Shown: piece by piece, positions 15,213 through 24,785 of the stretch | Numbering within the stretch: the stretch's first letter is position 1 | Layout: every line of letters begins with the position of its first letter | Assembly (NCBI RefSeq): GCF_014207985.1 | Contig: NZ_JACHMI010000001.1 | Coordinates: forward strand, 6,059,001 to 6,123,000 | DNA from: Nonomuraea rubra | GTDB lineage: Bacteria; Actinomycetota; Actinomycetes; Streptosporangiales; Streptosporangiaceae | Length of the DNA stretch: 64,000 nucleotides | Direction of reading: 5' to 3' | Notes under the pieces: generated by a model | Seen by the model: only the letters and a program-made list of their open reading frames with translations | Told to the model about the DNA's origin: nothing | Database searches by the model: none | Position numbers and translations under genes: made by a program

Positions 15213-16405
15213 GACTTGCTGCTCTTGTTCAGGGCGCTGCCCTTCTTCCACTGGGAGAACGACATCTGCCAGTATCCCCAGCCGTTGTTCCACTCCAGCT
15301 CCCGGTCGGTGCCGGTGATGTCGACGACGTCGCCGCGCTGCACGTTGTCGTAGAACCACTTGGCCTGGTCGGGGCGGGCGTTGATGCAGCCGTGGCTGAC
15401 GTTGCGCACGCCCTGCGCCCAGACGTTGTTCTTGGCGTGGACGTACTCGCCGGAGTTGGAGATGCGCACGGCGTGGTCGATCATGACGTCGTAGTAGCCG
15501 GGGTCGCCCTTCTTGCGGCCCGGGGAGATCATGCGGACCGGGCTGCCACGTTCCATGGTGAGGTGGACGCCCGAGGTGGTGGTGTATTCGCGGGTGGTGG
15601 CCATGCCGGCGCTGATGCGCATGGTCTGGACGCGCTTGCCGTCCTTGTAGACGTACATCATCTTCTTGCGCGTGTCGATCTTGCTGATCTGCTTGGCGCC
15701 GATCTTGAGGTTGGCGGTGTAGTCCTTGACCCCGTACAGGCCCTTGCCGCCCTTGATGCCGGTGATGTTGGCGTTGAAGGTGACCTTCTGGTGGGCCGGC
15801 CAGTACTTGGCGGTGCGGTAGATGACGACGGTGTCGTTGATCCAGCGCCAGGCGCCCTCGACGGGCTTTTCCGCCTCGATCTCCAGGGCGCGCTCGATGG
15901 TCGCCTTGCTGGTGACGGGCTGGTTGAAGGTGACGATGATGGGGGCGCCGACGCCGAGGGTCTCGCCCTTGGCGTTGGGGGTGACGTCGGCGACCTGCAG
16001 CGCGCGTTCGGGCTTGGCGGTGGTGAACGTGCTGGTGGCGGTGGTGACGCCGGCGGTGGCCGAGACGTTGTAGCTGGTGGACGGCTTCAGCGCGGTCCTG
16101 GAGATCCAGCGGGTCTTGTCGGCGTTGAACTTGCCTTCGAGCTGCTCGCCGTCGGCTTCGACGGTGACGTTGTCGAGCGGGGCGCCGGCGGCGGCCACGA
16201 CGACCTTCTTCTCGGGGCTGACCTTGCTCGCGCCCTCGTCAGGGGTGATCTTGACGGTGGGGGCCTGGGGGGTGGCACTGGTGCTCGGCTGGGAGGCGTC
16301 CGGTGGCTGCGCGGCCGGGGCGCTGGAGCATGAGGCCGTCAGCGCCGCCGCCGCGAGCAGCGCGAACGCGGTGGCGGATCTCCTCCGAACGGGCGCAACG
16401 TTCAA
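15209..16405 (-). CDS. lipoprotein L,D-transpeptidase (Ig-like domains plus YkuD)
   Basis: A 398-residue cell-wall enzyme. The start is TTG 16405 with GAGAGGA ahead. The signal ends in a lipobox ALTASC (Cys about 26), followed by a Ser/Thr/Pro-rich linker, two Ig-like modules (about 50-250) and the YkuD catalytic domain with His and Cys in VSHGCINARP (Cys about 340). Ldt enzymes make 3-3 crosslinks in peptidoglycan and resist most beta-lactams. The architecture matches the LdtMt2-like class of actinobacteria. A C-terminal Trp/Asn-rich tail is also typical. Expected anchored on the outer face of the membrane. Confidence 0.93.
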   Translation of the reverse strand: MNVAPVRRRSATAFALLAAAALTASCSSAPAAQPPDASQPSTSATPQAPTVKITPDEGASKVSPEKKVVVAAAGAPLDNVTVEADGEQLEGKFNADKTRWISRTALKPSTSYNVSATAGVTTATSTFTTAKPERALQVADVTPNAKGETLGVGAPIIVTFNQPVTSKATIERALEIEAEKPVEGAWRWINDTVVIYRTAKYWPAHQKVTFNANITGIKGGKGLYGVKDYTANLKIGAKQISKIDTRKKMMYVYKDGKRVQTMRISAGMATTREYTTTSGVHLTMERGSPVRMISPGRKKGDPGYYDVMIDHAVRISNSGEYVHAKNNVWAQGVRNVSHGCINARPDQAKWFYDNVQRGDVVDITGTDRELEWNNGWGYWQMSFSQWKKGSALNKSSKS

Positions 16406-16547
16406 CTTCGTCCTCTCCCCACGGCACCACAATGGCACCCCAAAAACTTTAATGCTCCCGCATGTAAGACGCGGAATCCTTTGGGAGAGTTCGATCACAT
16501 TTCAATCACTTCTGAGCGAAGTGGGTGGCGGCCGGCGACTGGCCTGG

Positions 16548-18761
16548 TCAGCGGGTGGTCAGGCGGTGCGTCAGGCCGGTGTGGCGGCGGCCCGCCCCCT
16601 TGGTGCGGACGGCCTGCGCCAGCGCGCGGCGCGAGCCCACGATCACCACGAGCTTCTTGGCCCGCGTGATGGCGGTGTAGAGCAGGTTGCGCTGCAGCAT
16701 CATCCAGGCGCTGGTGGCCAGCGGGATGACCACGGCCGGGTACTCGCTGCCCTGCGAGCGGTGGATGGACACGGCGTAGGCGTGGGCGAGCTCGTCCAGC
16801 TCGTCGAAGGCGTACTCGACCGCCTCGTCCTCGTCGGTCAGGACCGTGAGCTTGTGCTCGTCGGGACGGATGTCGGTGACGATGCCGACGGTGCCGTTGA
16901 ACACCCCGGCCGCGCCCTTGTCGTAGTTGTTGCGCAGCTGGGTGACCTTGTCGCCGACGCGGAAGACGCGCCCGCCGTACCGCCGCTCCGGCATGCCCTC
17001 GCGGGCCGGGGTCAGCGCCTCCTGAAGGGCGATGTTGAGCGCGCCGGCGCCGGCGGCGCCGCGGTGCATGGGCGCCAGCACCTGGACGTCGCGGCGCGGG
17101 TCGAGCCGGAAACGGCGCGGGATGCGGCGGGCGACGACGTCCACGGTCAGCTCGGCGATCTCCTCGGGCTCCTCGCAGGGGAACAGGAAGAAGTCCTTCA
17201 TGCCCTCCAGGACGGGATGACGGCCGGTGTTGACGCGGTGGGCGTTGACGACGACGCCCGACTCCTGCGCCTGGCGGAAGATCTGCGTCAGCCGCACCCG
17301 CGGAATGTCCTCGGCGGCCAGGAGATCCTTGAGCACCTCGCCGGCGCCCACGGACGGCAGCTGGTCCACATCCCCCACGAACAACAGGTGCGCGCCCGGG
17401 GCCACCGCCTTGACCAGCTTGTTGGCCAGCAACAGGTCCAGCATGGACGCCTCGTCCACGACGACCAGGTCGGCGTCCAGCGGGTTGTCGCGGTCGAAGG
17501 TGGCCTCGCCGCCGGGACGCAGCTGCAGCAGCCGGTGCACCGTGGTCGCCTCGTGGCCGGTCAGCTCGGCCAGGCGCTTGGCCGCGCGCCCGGTGGGCGC
17601 GGCCAGGATGACCCGGGCGCGCTTGGCGCGGGCCAGCAGCACGATGGAGCGCACGGTGAAGCTCTTGCCGCAGCCCGGCCCGCCGGTCAGGACGGAGACC
17701 TTCTCGGTGAGGGCCAGGCGGACGGCCTGGCGCTGCTCGGTGGCCAGCTCGGCGCCGGTCTGGCCGTGCAGCCAGGTCTCGGCGCGTTCCCAGTCGACGT
17801 CGGCGAAGGCCTTGAGCCGGTCGTGGCCGCCCCGCAGCAGCGTGAGCAGCCCGCCGGCCAGGGCGGTCTCGGCACGGTGGAAGGGCGGCAGGTAGACGGC
17901 CGGGACGTCGTTCTCGCCGGCCGGGATCGTCTCCCGCACGACGCCCTCCTCGGCGACGAGCTCCTCCAGGCAGCCGGTGACGAGCGGGGCGGGCACGTCG
18001 AGGATCTTGACGGCGTCGGCGACCAGGTTGGGAGCGGGCAGGTAGCAGTGGCCGTCGTCGGCGGCCTGCGACAGCGTGTAGCGCAGGCCGGCTTTGACGC
18101 GTTCCGGGCTGTCGTGCGGGATGCCGACGGCCTGGGCGATGGTGTCGGCGGTCTTGAAGCCGATGCCCCACACGTCGTCGGCCAGCTTGTACGGCTGGCT
18201 CTTGACGACGGAGATGGAGGTGTCGCCGTACTGCTTGAAGATGCGCACCGCGATGGAGGTGGACACGCCGACCCCCTGCAGGAAGATCATCACCTCTTTG
18301 ATGATCTTCTGTTCCTCCCAGGCGGCGGCGATCATCTTCGTCCGCTTGGGGCCCAGCCCGGGCACCTCGACCAGGCGCTCGGGCTGCTGCTCGATGACGT
18401 CCAGGGTGCCGGTGCCGAAGTGGTCGACGATGCGCTCGGCCATCTTGGGGCCGATGCCCTTGATCAGGCCCGAGCCGAGATAGCGGCGGATGCCCTGCAC
18501 GGTGGCCGGCAGCACGGTGCTGTAGGACCACACCTCGAACTGGCGGCCGTAACGCGGATGCGACGTCCAGCGGCCGCGCAGCCGCAGCGACTCGCCGACC
18601 TGCGCGCCGAGCAGGGGGCCGACGACGGTCAGCAGGTCGGCGCCGGAGCGTTCGGTGGCGACGCGGGCGATCGTGTAGCCCGTCTCCTCATTGGCGTAGG
18701 TGACACGTTCGAGTACGGCGTCCAAGATCGCGGCTGCCGGACCGTCCTGAACCTGCGCCAC
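16548..18761 (-). CDS. recD2: RecD2-like ATP-dependent DNA helicase
   Basis: A 737-residue helicase starting at GTG 18761 after a GGAGG site. An OB-like N-terminal region is followed by helix-hairpin-helix motifs (GIGPKMAERIV, VPGLGPKRTKMI, VWGIGFKTADTIAQ), Walker A TGGPGCGKSF near residue 360, Walker B VVVDEASMLD, the motif FVGDVDQLPSVG, and the C-terminal UvrD-like end (VSIHRSQGSEYPAVVIPL, LLYTAITRAKK). RecD2 proteins are 5'-3' helicases that act in repair without RecBC. No neighbours suggest a special complex. Complete and apparently functional. Confidence 0.95.
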   Translation of the reverse strand: MAQVQDGPAAAILDAVLERVTYANEETGYTIARVATERSGADLLTVVGPLLGAQVGESLRLRGRWTSHPRYGRQFEVWSYSTVLPATVQGIRRYLGSGLIKGIGPKMAERIVDHFGTGTLDVIEQQPERLVEVPGLGPKRTKMIAAAWEEQKIIKEVMIFLQGVGVSTSIAVRIFKQYGDTSISVVKSQPYKLADDVWGIGFKTADTIAQAVGIPHDSPERVKAGLRYTLSQAADDGHCYLPAPNLVADAVKILDVPAPLVTGCLEELVAEEGVVRETIPAGENDVPAVYLPPFHRAETALAGGLLTLLRGGHDRLKAFADVDWERAETWLHGQTGAELATEQRQAVRLALTEKVSVLTGGPGCGKSFTVRSIVLLARAKRARVILAAPTGRAAKRLAELTGHEATTVHRLLQLRPGGEATFDRDNPLDADLVVVDEASMLDLLLANKLVKAVAPGAHLLFVGDVDQLPSVGAGEVLKDLLAAEDIPRVRLTQIFRQAQESGVVVNAHRVNTGRHPVLEGMKDFFLFPCEEPEEIAELTVDVVARRIPRRFRLDPRRDVQVLAPMHRGAAGAGALNIALQEALTPAREGMPERRYGGRVFRVGDKVTQLRNNYDKGAAGVFNGTVGIVTDIRPDEHKLTVLTDEDEAVEYAFDELDELAHAYAVSIHRSQGSEYPAVVIPLATSAWMMLQRNLLYTAITRAKKLVVIVGSRRALAQAVRTKGAGRRHTGLTHRLTTR

Positions 18762-18862
18762 CCCGAGCCTCCCCTCCGTCACGGGCCAGATTAGAGCAGG
18801 AACCACCCGCGGCTGTCGATCACCGGGCAGAGCGGGCCCCGCCGGTTCGCTAGCGTGAAGGC

Positions 18863-19249
18863 ATGAGGTTCAGGCATCTGGGGCTTCCGGTACGGGATCG
18901 GGAGCTGTCGCGCGCCTTCTACGAGAAGTACTTCGGCTTCGCCGAAGGGGTGGCCACGGAGTACCCGGACGGGACGCTGATCATCCGGAGCGCCGACGGG
19001 TTCGACCTGGCACTCCACCCCGATCCGGAGCACGGGCAGGTGCCGGAGTTCCTGCACTTCGGGTTCGCCCGCGACAGCCGGGGCGAGGTCGGGGAGCTGC
19101 TGGAGCGGGTGCGGGGCGACGGGGTCGAGATCGTGGAGGAGTGGGACGAGCCGGGGCTGGCCAGCTTCAAGTGTCTCGATCCGGACGGCTATCGGGTCGA
19201 GGTGTACTGGGAACCTCCGCAGGAAGGGCCGCCGCCGGCGGGGAGCTGA
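18863..19249 (+). CDS. VOC-family (glyoxalase/bleomycin-resistance-like) protein
   Basis: A 128-residue protein with GAAGG four bases before the ATG. It has the paired VOC modules: FRHLGLPVRDRELSRAFYEKYFGF, then FLHFGFARDSRGEVGELLERVRGDG with a closing CLDPDGYRVEVYWE. His5, Glu and His residues sit at the usual metal positions of glyoxalase-like proteins. It is divergent from the helicase gene. Function cannot be assigned beyond the family. Confidence 0.88.
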   Translation: MRFRHLGLPVRDRELSRAFYEKYFGFAEGVATEYPDGTLIIRSADGFDLALHPDPEHGQVPEFLHFGFARDSRGEVGELLERVRGDGVEIVEEWDEPGLASFKCLDPDGYRVEVYWEPPQEGPPPAGS

Positions 19250-19441
19250 GGGGCGCTTCCGTCCTGACGGTGTTCGGTGATGGAGGCGTCGCGTCCCTGG
19301 GACCCGGTCTGGTACATCGACGTCTGCTGACGTCGTCACCGCACGGCGGCACGGCCGTTACGGCGGCTTTAATCAACCCGATATATCGCGCCATGTTCGG
19401 GTAGTCGGGAGCTTTCCGCGACATTCAACGGAGGAAGCGAT

Positions 19442-19627
19442 ATGGGCTTGAGCTACCGGAAGTCGATCAAGATCGGTCCGTTCCGGCTGAACCTGTCCAA
19501 CCGCGGCGTCGGCCACAGCTGGGGCAACCGGCTGTTCCGGGTGACGCGCGGCGCCGACGGCCGCCGTACGGTGTCGGTGAACCTTCCCGGCGGCTTCACC
19601 TGGCGCAAGACCCGCGCCCGCCGCTGA
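19442..19627 (+). CDS. DUF4236 protein
   Basis: A 61-residue protein, MGLSYRKSIKIGPFRLNLSN then RGVGHSWGN, matching the conserved opening of DUF4236 proteins (basic, Gly-rich, unknown function). GGAGGAAG lies shortly before the ATG. It is followed at once by a very strong hairpin terminator, showing a self-contained transcription unit. Confidence 0.85.
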   Translation: MGLSYRKSIKIGPFRLNLSNRGVGHSWGNRLFRVTRGADGRRTVSVNLPGGFTWRKTRARR

Positions 19628-19632
19628 GGGCC

Positions 19633-19683
19633 GCCGCAAGAGCGGGGCGCGGGCCGCATCGGCCCGCGCCCCGCTCTTGCGGC
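19633..19683. terminator. strong hairpin terminator
   Basis: A perfect 23-bp stem (19633-19655 with 19661-19683; arms begin GCCGCAAGAGCGGGGCGCGG) closes a 5-nt loop, starting six bases after the DUF4236 stop. The stem is almost all GC with no U-run, a usual actinomycete terminator form. Confidence 0.85.
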
Positions 19684-19784
19684 ACGGGGACTCGCGCACG
19701 GCCCCGCCGTCCAGCACACTGCCAGTAGGCACTGCCCGCGGGCGTTCCTGGCGGGCACGGGCGGCGGCGGGAGGCACGACGGCG

Positions 19785-20744
19785 ATGCCCACACGTACGA
19801 CCCTCCTGCTCGCCACCCTGCTGCTGGCCGTCCGCTGCGGCGGCGCGCCACCCCCGCCGCCGATCCCGCAGGACGCCGCCACGCAGGCAGGCTCCAGCGG
19901 CTGCCGCGCCACCGCGCGCCCCCTGGAGCCCGGCACCCACCGGCTGCGCTCCGGCGGGCTCGAACGCCGCTTCCTGCTGTCGCTGCCCGACGGCGACGGC
20001 CCCCACCCCGTCCTGCTCGACCTGCACGGCCTCGGCTCCAACGCCGCCCAGCAGTCCGCCTACGGCCGCCTGCCCGAGGAGGGCTCGCGCCGCGGCTACA
20101 TCGTGGCCACCCCGCAGGCAGCCGAGGGCCGCATGGGCTGGACGCTGCCGCACACCACAGGACCCGACGACACCGCGTTCCTGACCGCCCTGCTCGGCCA
20201 CCTGGAGCAGGGCCTGTGCGTCGACGAGCGGCGCGAGTTCGCCGCCGGCCTGTCCTACGGCGCCGCGATGGCCACCGCGCTCGTCTGCGCGCTGGACGGC
20301 CGCCTGAGCGGCGTGGCCGCCGTCGCCGGGCTCAACATCGTGCGCCCCTGCGAGCGGCGCCCGCCCCCGACCACCATCGTGGCCTTCCACGGCACCGCCG
20401 ACCGCATCGTCCCCTACCGCGGCGGCCACCCCTTCCAGGACGCCACCGGCGAGCTGCGCACGCTCGCCGACCTGGTCGTACTCGACCCCGTCGAGCAGGC
20501 GGCGGCCGGCTGGGCGAACCTGCTCGGCTGCACCGGCCGCACCACCACCCCCCTGTCGGCGCGGATCCGGGTGCGTGACTGGAAATCCTGCCCGGACGGC
20601 ACCACACTGCGCCTGTACACGATCGACGGAGGCGGGCACACCTGGCCCGGCCCCATCGAAGTGCCCCGGCTCGGTACCACCGCCCGCGAGCTGGACGCCA
20701 CCCGGCTCATCCTCGACGCCTTCGACCGCGCCCCCTCCCGCTGA
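19785..20744 (+). CDS. secreted PHB-depolymerase/LpqC-like esterase
   Basis: A 319-residue alpha/beta hydrolase; the ATG at 19785 begins a signal MPTRTTLLLATLLLAVRC with a lipobox-like LAVRC. The oxyanion segment LLDLHGLGSNAAQQSAYG, nucleophile elbow AGLSYGAAM, acid region FHGTADRIVPYRGG and catalytic His in GGGHTWPG are all present. The order matches secreted polyhydroxybutyrate depolymerase-type esterases (LpqC family). Likely a lipoprotein acting outside the cell on esters or polyesters. The next gene follows 22 bp later on the same strand. Confidence 0.88.
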   Translation: MPTRTTLLLATLLLAVRCGGAPPPPPIPQDAATQAGSSGCRATARPLEPGTHRLRSGGLERRFLLSLPDGDGPHPVLLDLHGLGSNAAQQSAYGRLPEEGSRRGYIVATPQAAEGRMGWTLPHTTGPDDTAFLTALLGHLEQGLCVDERREFAAGLSYGAAMATALVCALDGRLSGVAAVAGLNIVRPCERRPPPTTIVAFHGTADRIVPYRGGHPFQDATGELRTLADLVVLDPVEQAAAGWANLLGCTGRTTTPLSARIRVRDWKSCPDGTTLRLYTIDGGGHTWPGPIEVPRLGTTARELDATRLILDAFDRAPSR

Positions 20745-20766
20745 CCCCCTGCACAAGGAGTCCGGC

Positions 20767-22320
20767 ATGACCGACGACGTACGCGTCACCCTCGAAGCCG
20801 TCCCCCGCACCGGGCTGAGCGAGCAGCGGCTGCGCCAGGCCGTGGCCGAGCACCCCGAGGCGCTGGCCGCGCTGGAGGTCGCCGACCCCGGGCGGCTCAC
20901 CGTCGCCTTCGCCCCCGGGCTGGGCCACGACCCGGGAGAGAACGCCCCGTTCCAGGCCACCGTGTTCGACCCGGTCGGCAACCGCGCCGTCGAGCTGCGC
21001 GGCACCCTCGACCGCCCCGAACGCGCCGAGCTGCGGCCCAGCGCCTTCCGCCCGCCGCCCAGCCGCGAGGAGCTCGTCGCCGCCGCGGCGATCCTGCGCG
21101 CCGACCCCCGCTTCCCCGCCGGGGACGACGTCGTCGTCTACCGGCCCATGCCGCCCCTGGCCGACGCAGAGAACCCCGACGGCACCACCGTGCGCCGCCC
21201 CACCCTCGGCCTGTACACGCCGGGCGAGCCCACCGGGCTGCGGCACCGCATCGTGGCCGTCGACCTGGCCGCCCGCTCGGTCGACTGGACGCCCGCCGGC
21301 ATCAACGTGCGCATGCACCACGACTGCGAGGACGGCGTCCCGGTCGGCGTGGACGCGCTGGCCGACCGCGGCGGCCCCGACCAGGTCCGGGTACGCGTCC
21401 ACCGCGGCGGCACCGAGCTGTGGAACCTGCTGGTGGCCCGCCCGCGCGCCTCGGCCCCCCGCAGCCCCGGCCTGGGCGGCGGCGTGGAGCTGCGCCAGGT
21501 CCGCTACCGCGGCCGGCTCGTGCTGCGGCAGGCGCACGTGCCCATCCTCAACGTCGAGTACGACGAGGGCACCACCTTCCGCGACGACGTCAACCTCGAG
21601 ACCCGCTTCAGCGCCACCGGCAGCGACCCCGTCGGCTGGGGCTGGCGGCTGTGCACCCGCCCGCCCCGCACGATCCTGGAACGCCCGTCCACCGACGCCG
21701 GCAACTTCCAGGGCGTCGCCTTCCACCACGACGGCGAGCGGCTGCGCATCGTCAGCGAGCTGGAAGCCGGCTGGTACCGCTACGCCAGCGACTGGCGGCT
21801 GGCCGACGACGGCGAGATCCTGCCGCGCTTCGGGTTCGCCGCCACCCGCAACCCGATGACGTGCCTGGTGCACCGCCACCACTGTTACTGGCGGCTCGAC
21901 TTCGACATCGAGGGCGCCGGCAACGACGTCGTCGAGCAGATCGACGACACCGGCTCCCTCATCCCCGAACCGGTCGCGATCATCCGCGAGACCTCCCGGC
22001 GCCGCCGCCCGCCCGCCCGCTACTGGCAGGTGCGCGACAAGGCCTCCGGCCGCGGCCTGCAGATCCATCCCGGCCCGTTCGACGGCACCGCCGACGCCTA
22101 CGGCGTGTCCGACCTGTGGTTCCTGCGCCACCACCCGCGCGAGCTGGACGACGGCAACCCCGGCCCGCGCAACCGCGCCGCGATCAACCGCTTCCTCGAC
22201 GGCGAGAACATCAACGGCGCCAACGTCGTCGTCTGGTACGCCGGCCACTACTTCCACGACCAGGCCCACCCCCAGCCCCACCAGGGCGAGCTCATCGGGC
22301 CGCGGCTGATCCCGATCTGA
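20767..22320 (+). CDS. copper-amine-oxidase-like protein with altered cofactor motif
   Basis: A 517-residue protein with AAGGAG eight bases before the ATG. Its C-terminal half lines up with the catalytic domain of copper amine oxidases: RLVLRQAHVPILNVEYDEG (the family's RPVLxxxSLAEMVVPYG), copper ligands H369 and H371 in VHRHHCYWRLDFDIEG, and H497 in VVWYAGHYFHD. The topaquinone site, normally VGNY(D/E)Y, reads AGWYRY (335-339): Tyr337 is kept but Asn is Trp and Asp/Glu is Arg. No signal peptide. It may be a divergent oxidase or a non-oxidase relative. Family call from motif alignment only. Confidence 0.65.
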   Translation: MTDDVRVTLEAVPRTGLSEQRLRQAVAEHPEALAALEVADPGRLTVAFAPGLGHDPGENAPFQATVFDPVGNRAVELRGTLDRPERAELRPSAFRPPPSREELVAAAAILRADPRFPAGDDVVVYRPMPPLADAENPDGTTVRRPTLGLYTPGEPTGLRHRIVAVDLAARSVDWTPAGINVRMHHDCEDGVPVGVDALADRGGPDQVRVRVHRGGTELWNLLVARPRASAPRSPGLGGGVELRQVRYRGRLVLRQAHVPILNVEYDEGTTFRDDVNLETRFSATGSDPVGWGWRLCTRPPRTILERPSTDAGNFQGVAFHHDGERLRIVSELEAGWYRYASDWRLADDGEILPRFGFAATRNPMTCLVHRHHCYWRLDFDIEGAGNDVVEQIDDTGSLIPEPVAIIRETSRRRRPPARYWQVRDKASGRGLQIHPGPFDGTADAYGVSDLWFLRHHPRELDDGNPGPRNRAAINRFLDGENINGANVVVWYAGHYFHDQAHPQPHQGELIGPRLIPI

Positions 22321-22338
22321 ACGTTATTCTTGTCGCCC

Positions 22339-23670
22339 ATGACGCAGGTGGGACATGAGGCGGCGCGCGCACTGCTGCGCAGGCTCGCCGTCGAGCAGGC
22401 CGAATGCAGGATCCCGTCGCTGGCGGCGGCGATCGTCCGCGACGGGCGGCTGGCGTGGTTCGCCGGGCGCGGCAGCGTGGACGGCGCCGCGCCGACGGCC
22501 GCCACGCAGTACCGCATCGGCTCGATCACCAAGAGCATGGTCGCGGTGGTGGTGATGCGGCTGCGCGACGAGGGCGCCCTCGACCTGACCGACCCGCTCG
22601 AACGGCACCTGCCGGACACCCGGCTGGGCCACCTGACCATCGCCCAGCTGCTGTCGCACACCGCCGGCCTGACCGCAGAACCGCCCACCGCCTGGTGGGA
22701 ACGCACCCCCGGCATCCCCGCCGCCGACCTGCTGGAACGCCTCGGGCCCGGCGAGCTCAAGCACCGGCCAGGGCGGCGCTTCCACTACTCCAACGTCGGC
22801 TTCGCCGTCCTCGGCGAGCTGGTGGCCCGCCTGCGCGGCACCACCTGGCTCAAGGCGCTGCGCGCCGAGGTGCTCGACCCGCTCGGCATGAACGCCACCA
22901 CCCCCCGCCCCCGCGCCCCGCACGCCACCGGCTACGCCGTGCACCCGTGGGCCGACGTGGTGCAGGCCGAGCCCGAGCACGACGCCGACGCCATGAGCCC
23001 GGCCGGGCAGCTGTGGTCCACCGCCCACGACCTGGCCCGCTGGGCGGCGTTCCTGGGCGGCGAGACCCGCGGCGTGCTCTGCCCCGGCACTCTCGCCGAG
23101 ATGCGCGAGCCGATCGGCGTCGACGACGGCGACGCCTGGACCGGCGGCTTCGGCCTGGGGCTGCAACTGGCCAGGATCGGCGGGCGCCGCCTGGCCGGGC
23201 ACACCGGCTCGATGCCCGGCTTCCTGGCCACCGTGTGGACCGACGCCGCCGACGGCGTCGGGGCGCTGTTCCTGGCCAACACCACCAGCGGCATGAGCGG
23301 CACCCTGCTGCCCGATCTGCTCGACCTGCTCGACCGGTACGAGCCGCGCCTGCCCGACGAGTGGCGGCCCGCCGCCGCCGACCCGGCCCTGCTCGCGCTG
23401 ACCGGGCTGTGGCACTGGGGGCCCAAGGCGTACACGCTGCGGCTGCTGCCCGAGCGGGGGCTGTCGCTGGAGCCGGTCGGCGGGGCCGGGCGGGCCTCGC
23501 GGTTCGTGCCGCAGGACGACGGGACGTGGCTGGGGCTGGACGGCTACTACGCCGGGGAGACGCTGCGCGTGGCGGCCGACCATCTCGACCTCAACACCTT
23601 CATCTTCACCCGCACGCCCTACGACCCGGACGCGCCCGTGCCGGGCGGGGCAGGCGACTGGCACGCCTGA
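22339..23670 (+). CDS. serine hydrolase, class C beta-lactamase fold
   Basis: A 443-residue enzyme (a TTG nine bases upstream is an alternative start). The SxxK motif is SITK near residue 61, YxN is YSN near 153, and the third motif is GHTGSMPG near 292. A C-terminal lipocalin-like region (about 345-440) is typical of the D-aminopeptidase/EstB branch. No signal peptide is evident, so it is likely cytoplasmic and acts as an esterase or peptidase, with no reason to expect beta-lactam resistance. It lies 18 bp downstream of the amine-oxidase-like gene. Confidence 0.9.
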   Translation: MTQVGHEAARALLRRLAVEQAECRIPSLAAAIVRDGRLAWFAGRGSVDGAAPTAATQYRIGSITKSMVAVVVMRLRDEGALDLTDPLERHLPDTRLGHLTIAQLLSHTAGLTAEPPTAWWERTPGIPAADLLERLGPGELKHRPGRRFHYSNVGFAVLGELVARLRGTTWLKALRAEVLDPLGMNATTPRPRAPHATGYAVHPWADVVQAEPEHDADAMSPAGQLWSTAHDLARWAAFLGGETRGVLCPGTLAEMREPIGVDDGDAWTGGFGLGLQLARIGGRRLAGHTGSMPGFLATVWTDAADGVGALFLANTTSGMSGTLLPDLLDLLDRYEPRLPDEWRPAAADPALLALTGLWHWGPKAYTLRLLPERGLSLEPVGGAGRASRFVPQDDGTWLGLDGYYAGETLRVAADHLDLNTFIFTRTPYDPDAPVPGGAGDWHA

Positions 23671-23698
23671 AAGCCCTGCCCGGCCGGGCCGCCGGGTC

Positions 23699-24661
23699 TC
23701 AGCCGAGCGGGATGACAGGCTCCGCCGAGCGGGTGGCGTAGGAGCAGCCCGTGGTGGGCAGGCTGCTCGCCGCCGGCGGCGTGACGCCGTCGTAGAGGGC
23801 CAGCAGGAAGTTCTGCGGGCAGCGGCGGGTGCTGCCGGTGCGGATGCCGAAGTGCAGGTGCGGGCCGGTCGAGTTGCCGGTGTTGCCGGTCAGCCCGATC
23901 TGCTGCCCGGCGCCGACCGACGCGCCGTTGGAGACCGACCACGAGGAGAAGTGGCAGTAGGTGTAGATGGCGCCGTCGGTCCCGGTCAGGTTGATGCCGC
24001 GGCCGCACAGGCTGTCGTCGATGACCGTCACCGTGCCGGCGCGCACCGCGTACGCGGGGGTGCCGGTGCCGACCGGGAGGTCGATCGCGGGGTAGTCGTG
24101 GTGGGGGTCGTCGTACTCGCTGCGCGGCAGTGCGGTGCGCGGCAGGGGCAGGGAGAAGGACGGGGTTCCGGTGGAGGTGGTGATCCGGACGGCGTCGGCG
24201 ACGACGTAGCCGGGCTGGCTGGTCCAGCGGCTGACGCCGACGACGTTGTAGTCGCCCGCGGCCAGGGTGAACGTGCCGAGGCTGACCCAGCGGCCGCCGT
24301 TGGCGCGCTGGTCGACGAGGACGCTGCGGGTCCCGTCGGCGGTGGCGACCATGAACGGGGCGGCGCTGTTGTAGCCGGGGTCGGCCGGATACCAGATCTC
24401 GACGAGGTGGGGGCCGGCCGCGGGGATCGACGCCTTGAACCAGGCGACGTCGCTGGCGGTGGTGTCGGGGGTCGCGAACCGGTAGTCGGCGCCGTACCGT
24501 TGCGCGGACCAGGCCGAGGTGCCCCAGCCGGCACTGGCGATGAACTGCCCGGCGGTGGCGTTGTCGACCGTGATGGTCGCGGCCGCCGCGGGGGTGACGG
24601 GCCCGAGCAGGGCCAGGCAGGCCGCCACGACGGTGGCCGATAAGCGAGTGATGATTTTCAC
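23699..24661 (-). CDS. secreted M23 (LytM) peptidase with golvesin-like domain
   Basis: A 320-residue secreted protein; GTG 24661 has GGAGGGA upstream and opens a signal peptide ending TPAAAA. Residues about 30-155 form a golvesin C-terminal-like beta domain (VDNATAGQFIASAGWGTSAW…VEIWYPADPGYNSAAPFMV…). The C-terminal part is an M23 peptidase with HDYPAIDLP and HLHFGIR metal/catalytic motifs and TGNTGNSTGPH between. Such enzymes cut peptidoglycan bridges or related peptides outside the cell; the golvesin-type domain probably binds wall sugars. Confidence 0.88.
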   Translation of the reverse strand: MKIITRLSATVVAACLALLGPVTPAAAATITVDNATAGQFIASAGWGTSAWSAQRYGADYRFATPDTTASDVAWFKASIPAAGPHLVEIWYPADPGYNSAAPFMVATADGTRSVLVDQRANGGRWVSLGTFTLAAGDYNVVGVSRWTSQPGYVVADAVRITTSTGTPSFSLPLPRTALPRSEYDDPHHDYPAIDLPVGTGTPAYAVRAGTVTVIDDSLCGRGINLTGTDGAIYTYCHFSSWSVSNGASVGAGQQIGLTGNTGNSTGPHLHFGIRTGSTRRCPQNFLLALYDGVTPPAASSLPTTGCSYATRSAEPVIPLG

Positions 24662-24785
24662 GAGCTGTTCCCTCCGGGGGGTTGAGGGGAAGCAGAGGTG
24701 AAAGTAGTCAACCAACGCGACGGCGCGAATGAAAGATATCTACATAGATCAGTCTTTTATGTAACGCTCCAGGCTTTTCCTGCGG

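Noticed and set aside
16077..18794. A 905-codon open frame on the plus strand opposite the RecD2-like gene
   Set aside because: Low-complexity Gly/Ala/Val/Asp composition and no motifs; the minus-strand helicase explains the sequence fully.
24741..24763. TACATA…TATGTA dyad in the AT-rich gap between the M23 and LysR genes
   Set aside because: Six-base AT arms with a 12-base spacer are weak evidence; it could be an operator or terminator, but nothing distinguishes these from chance.
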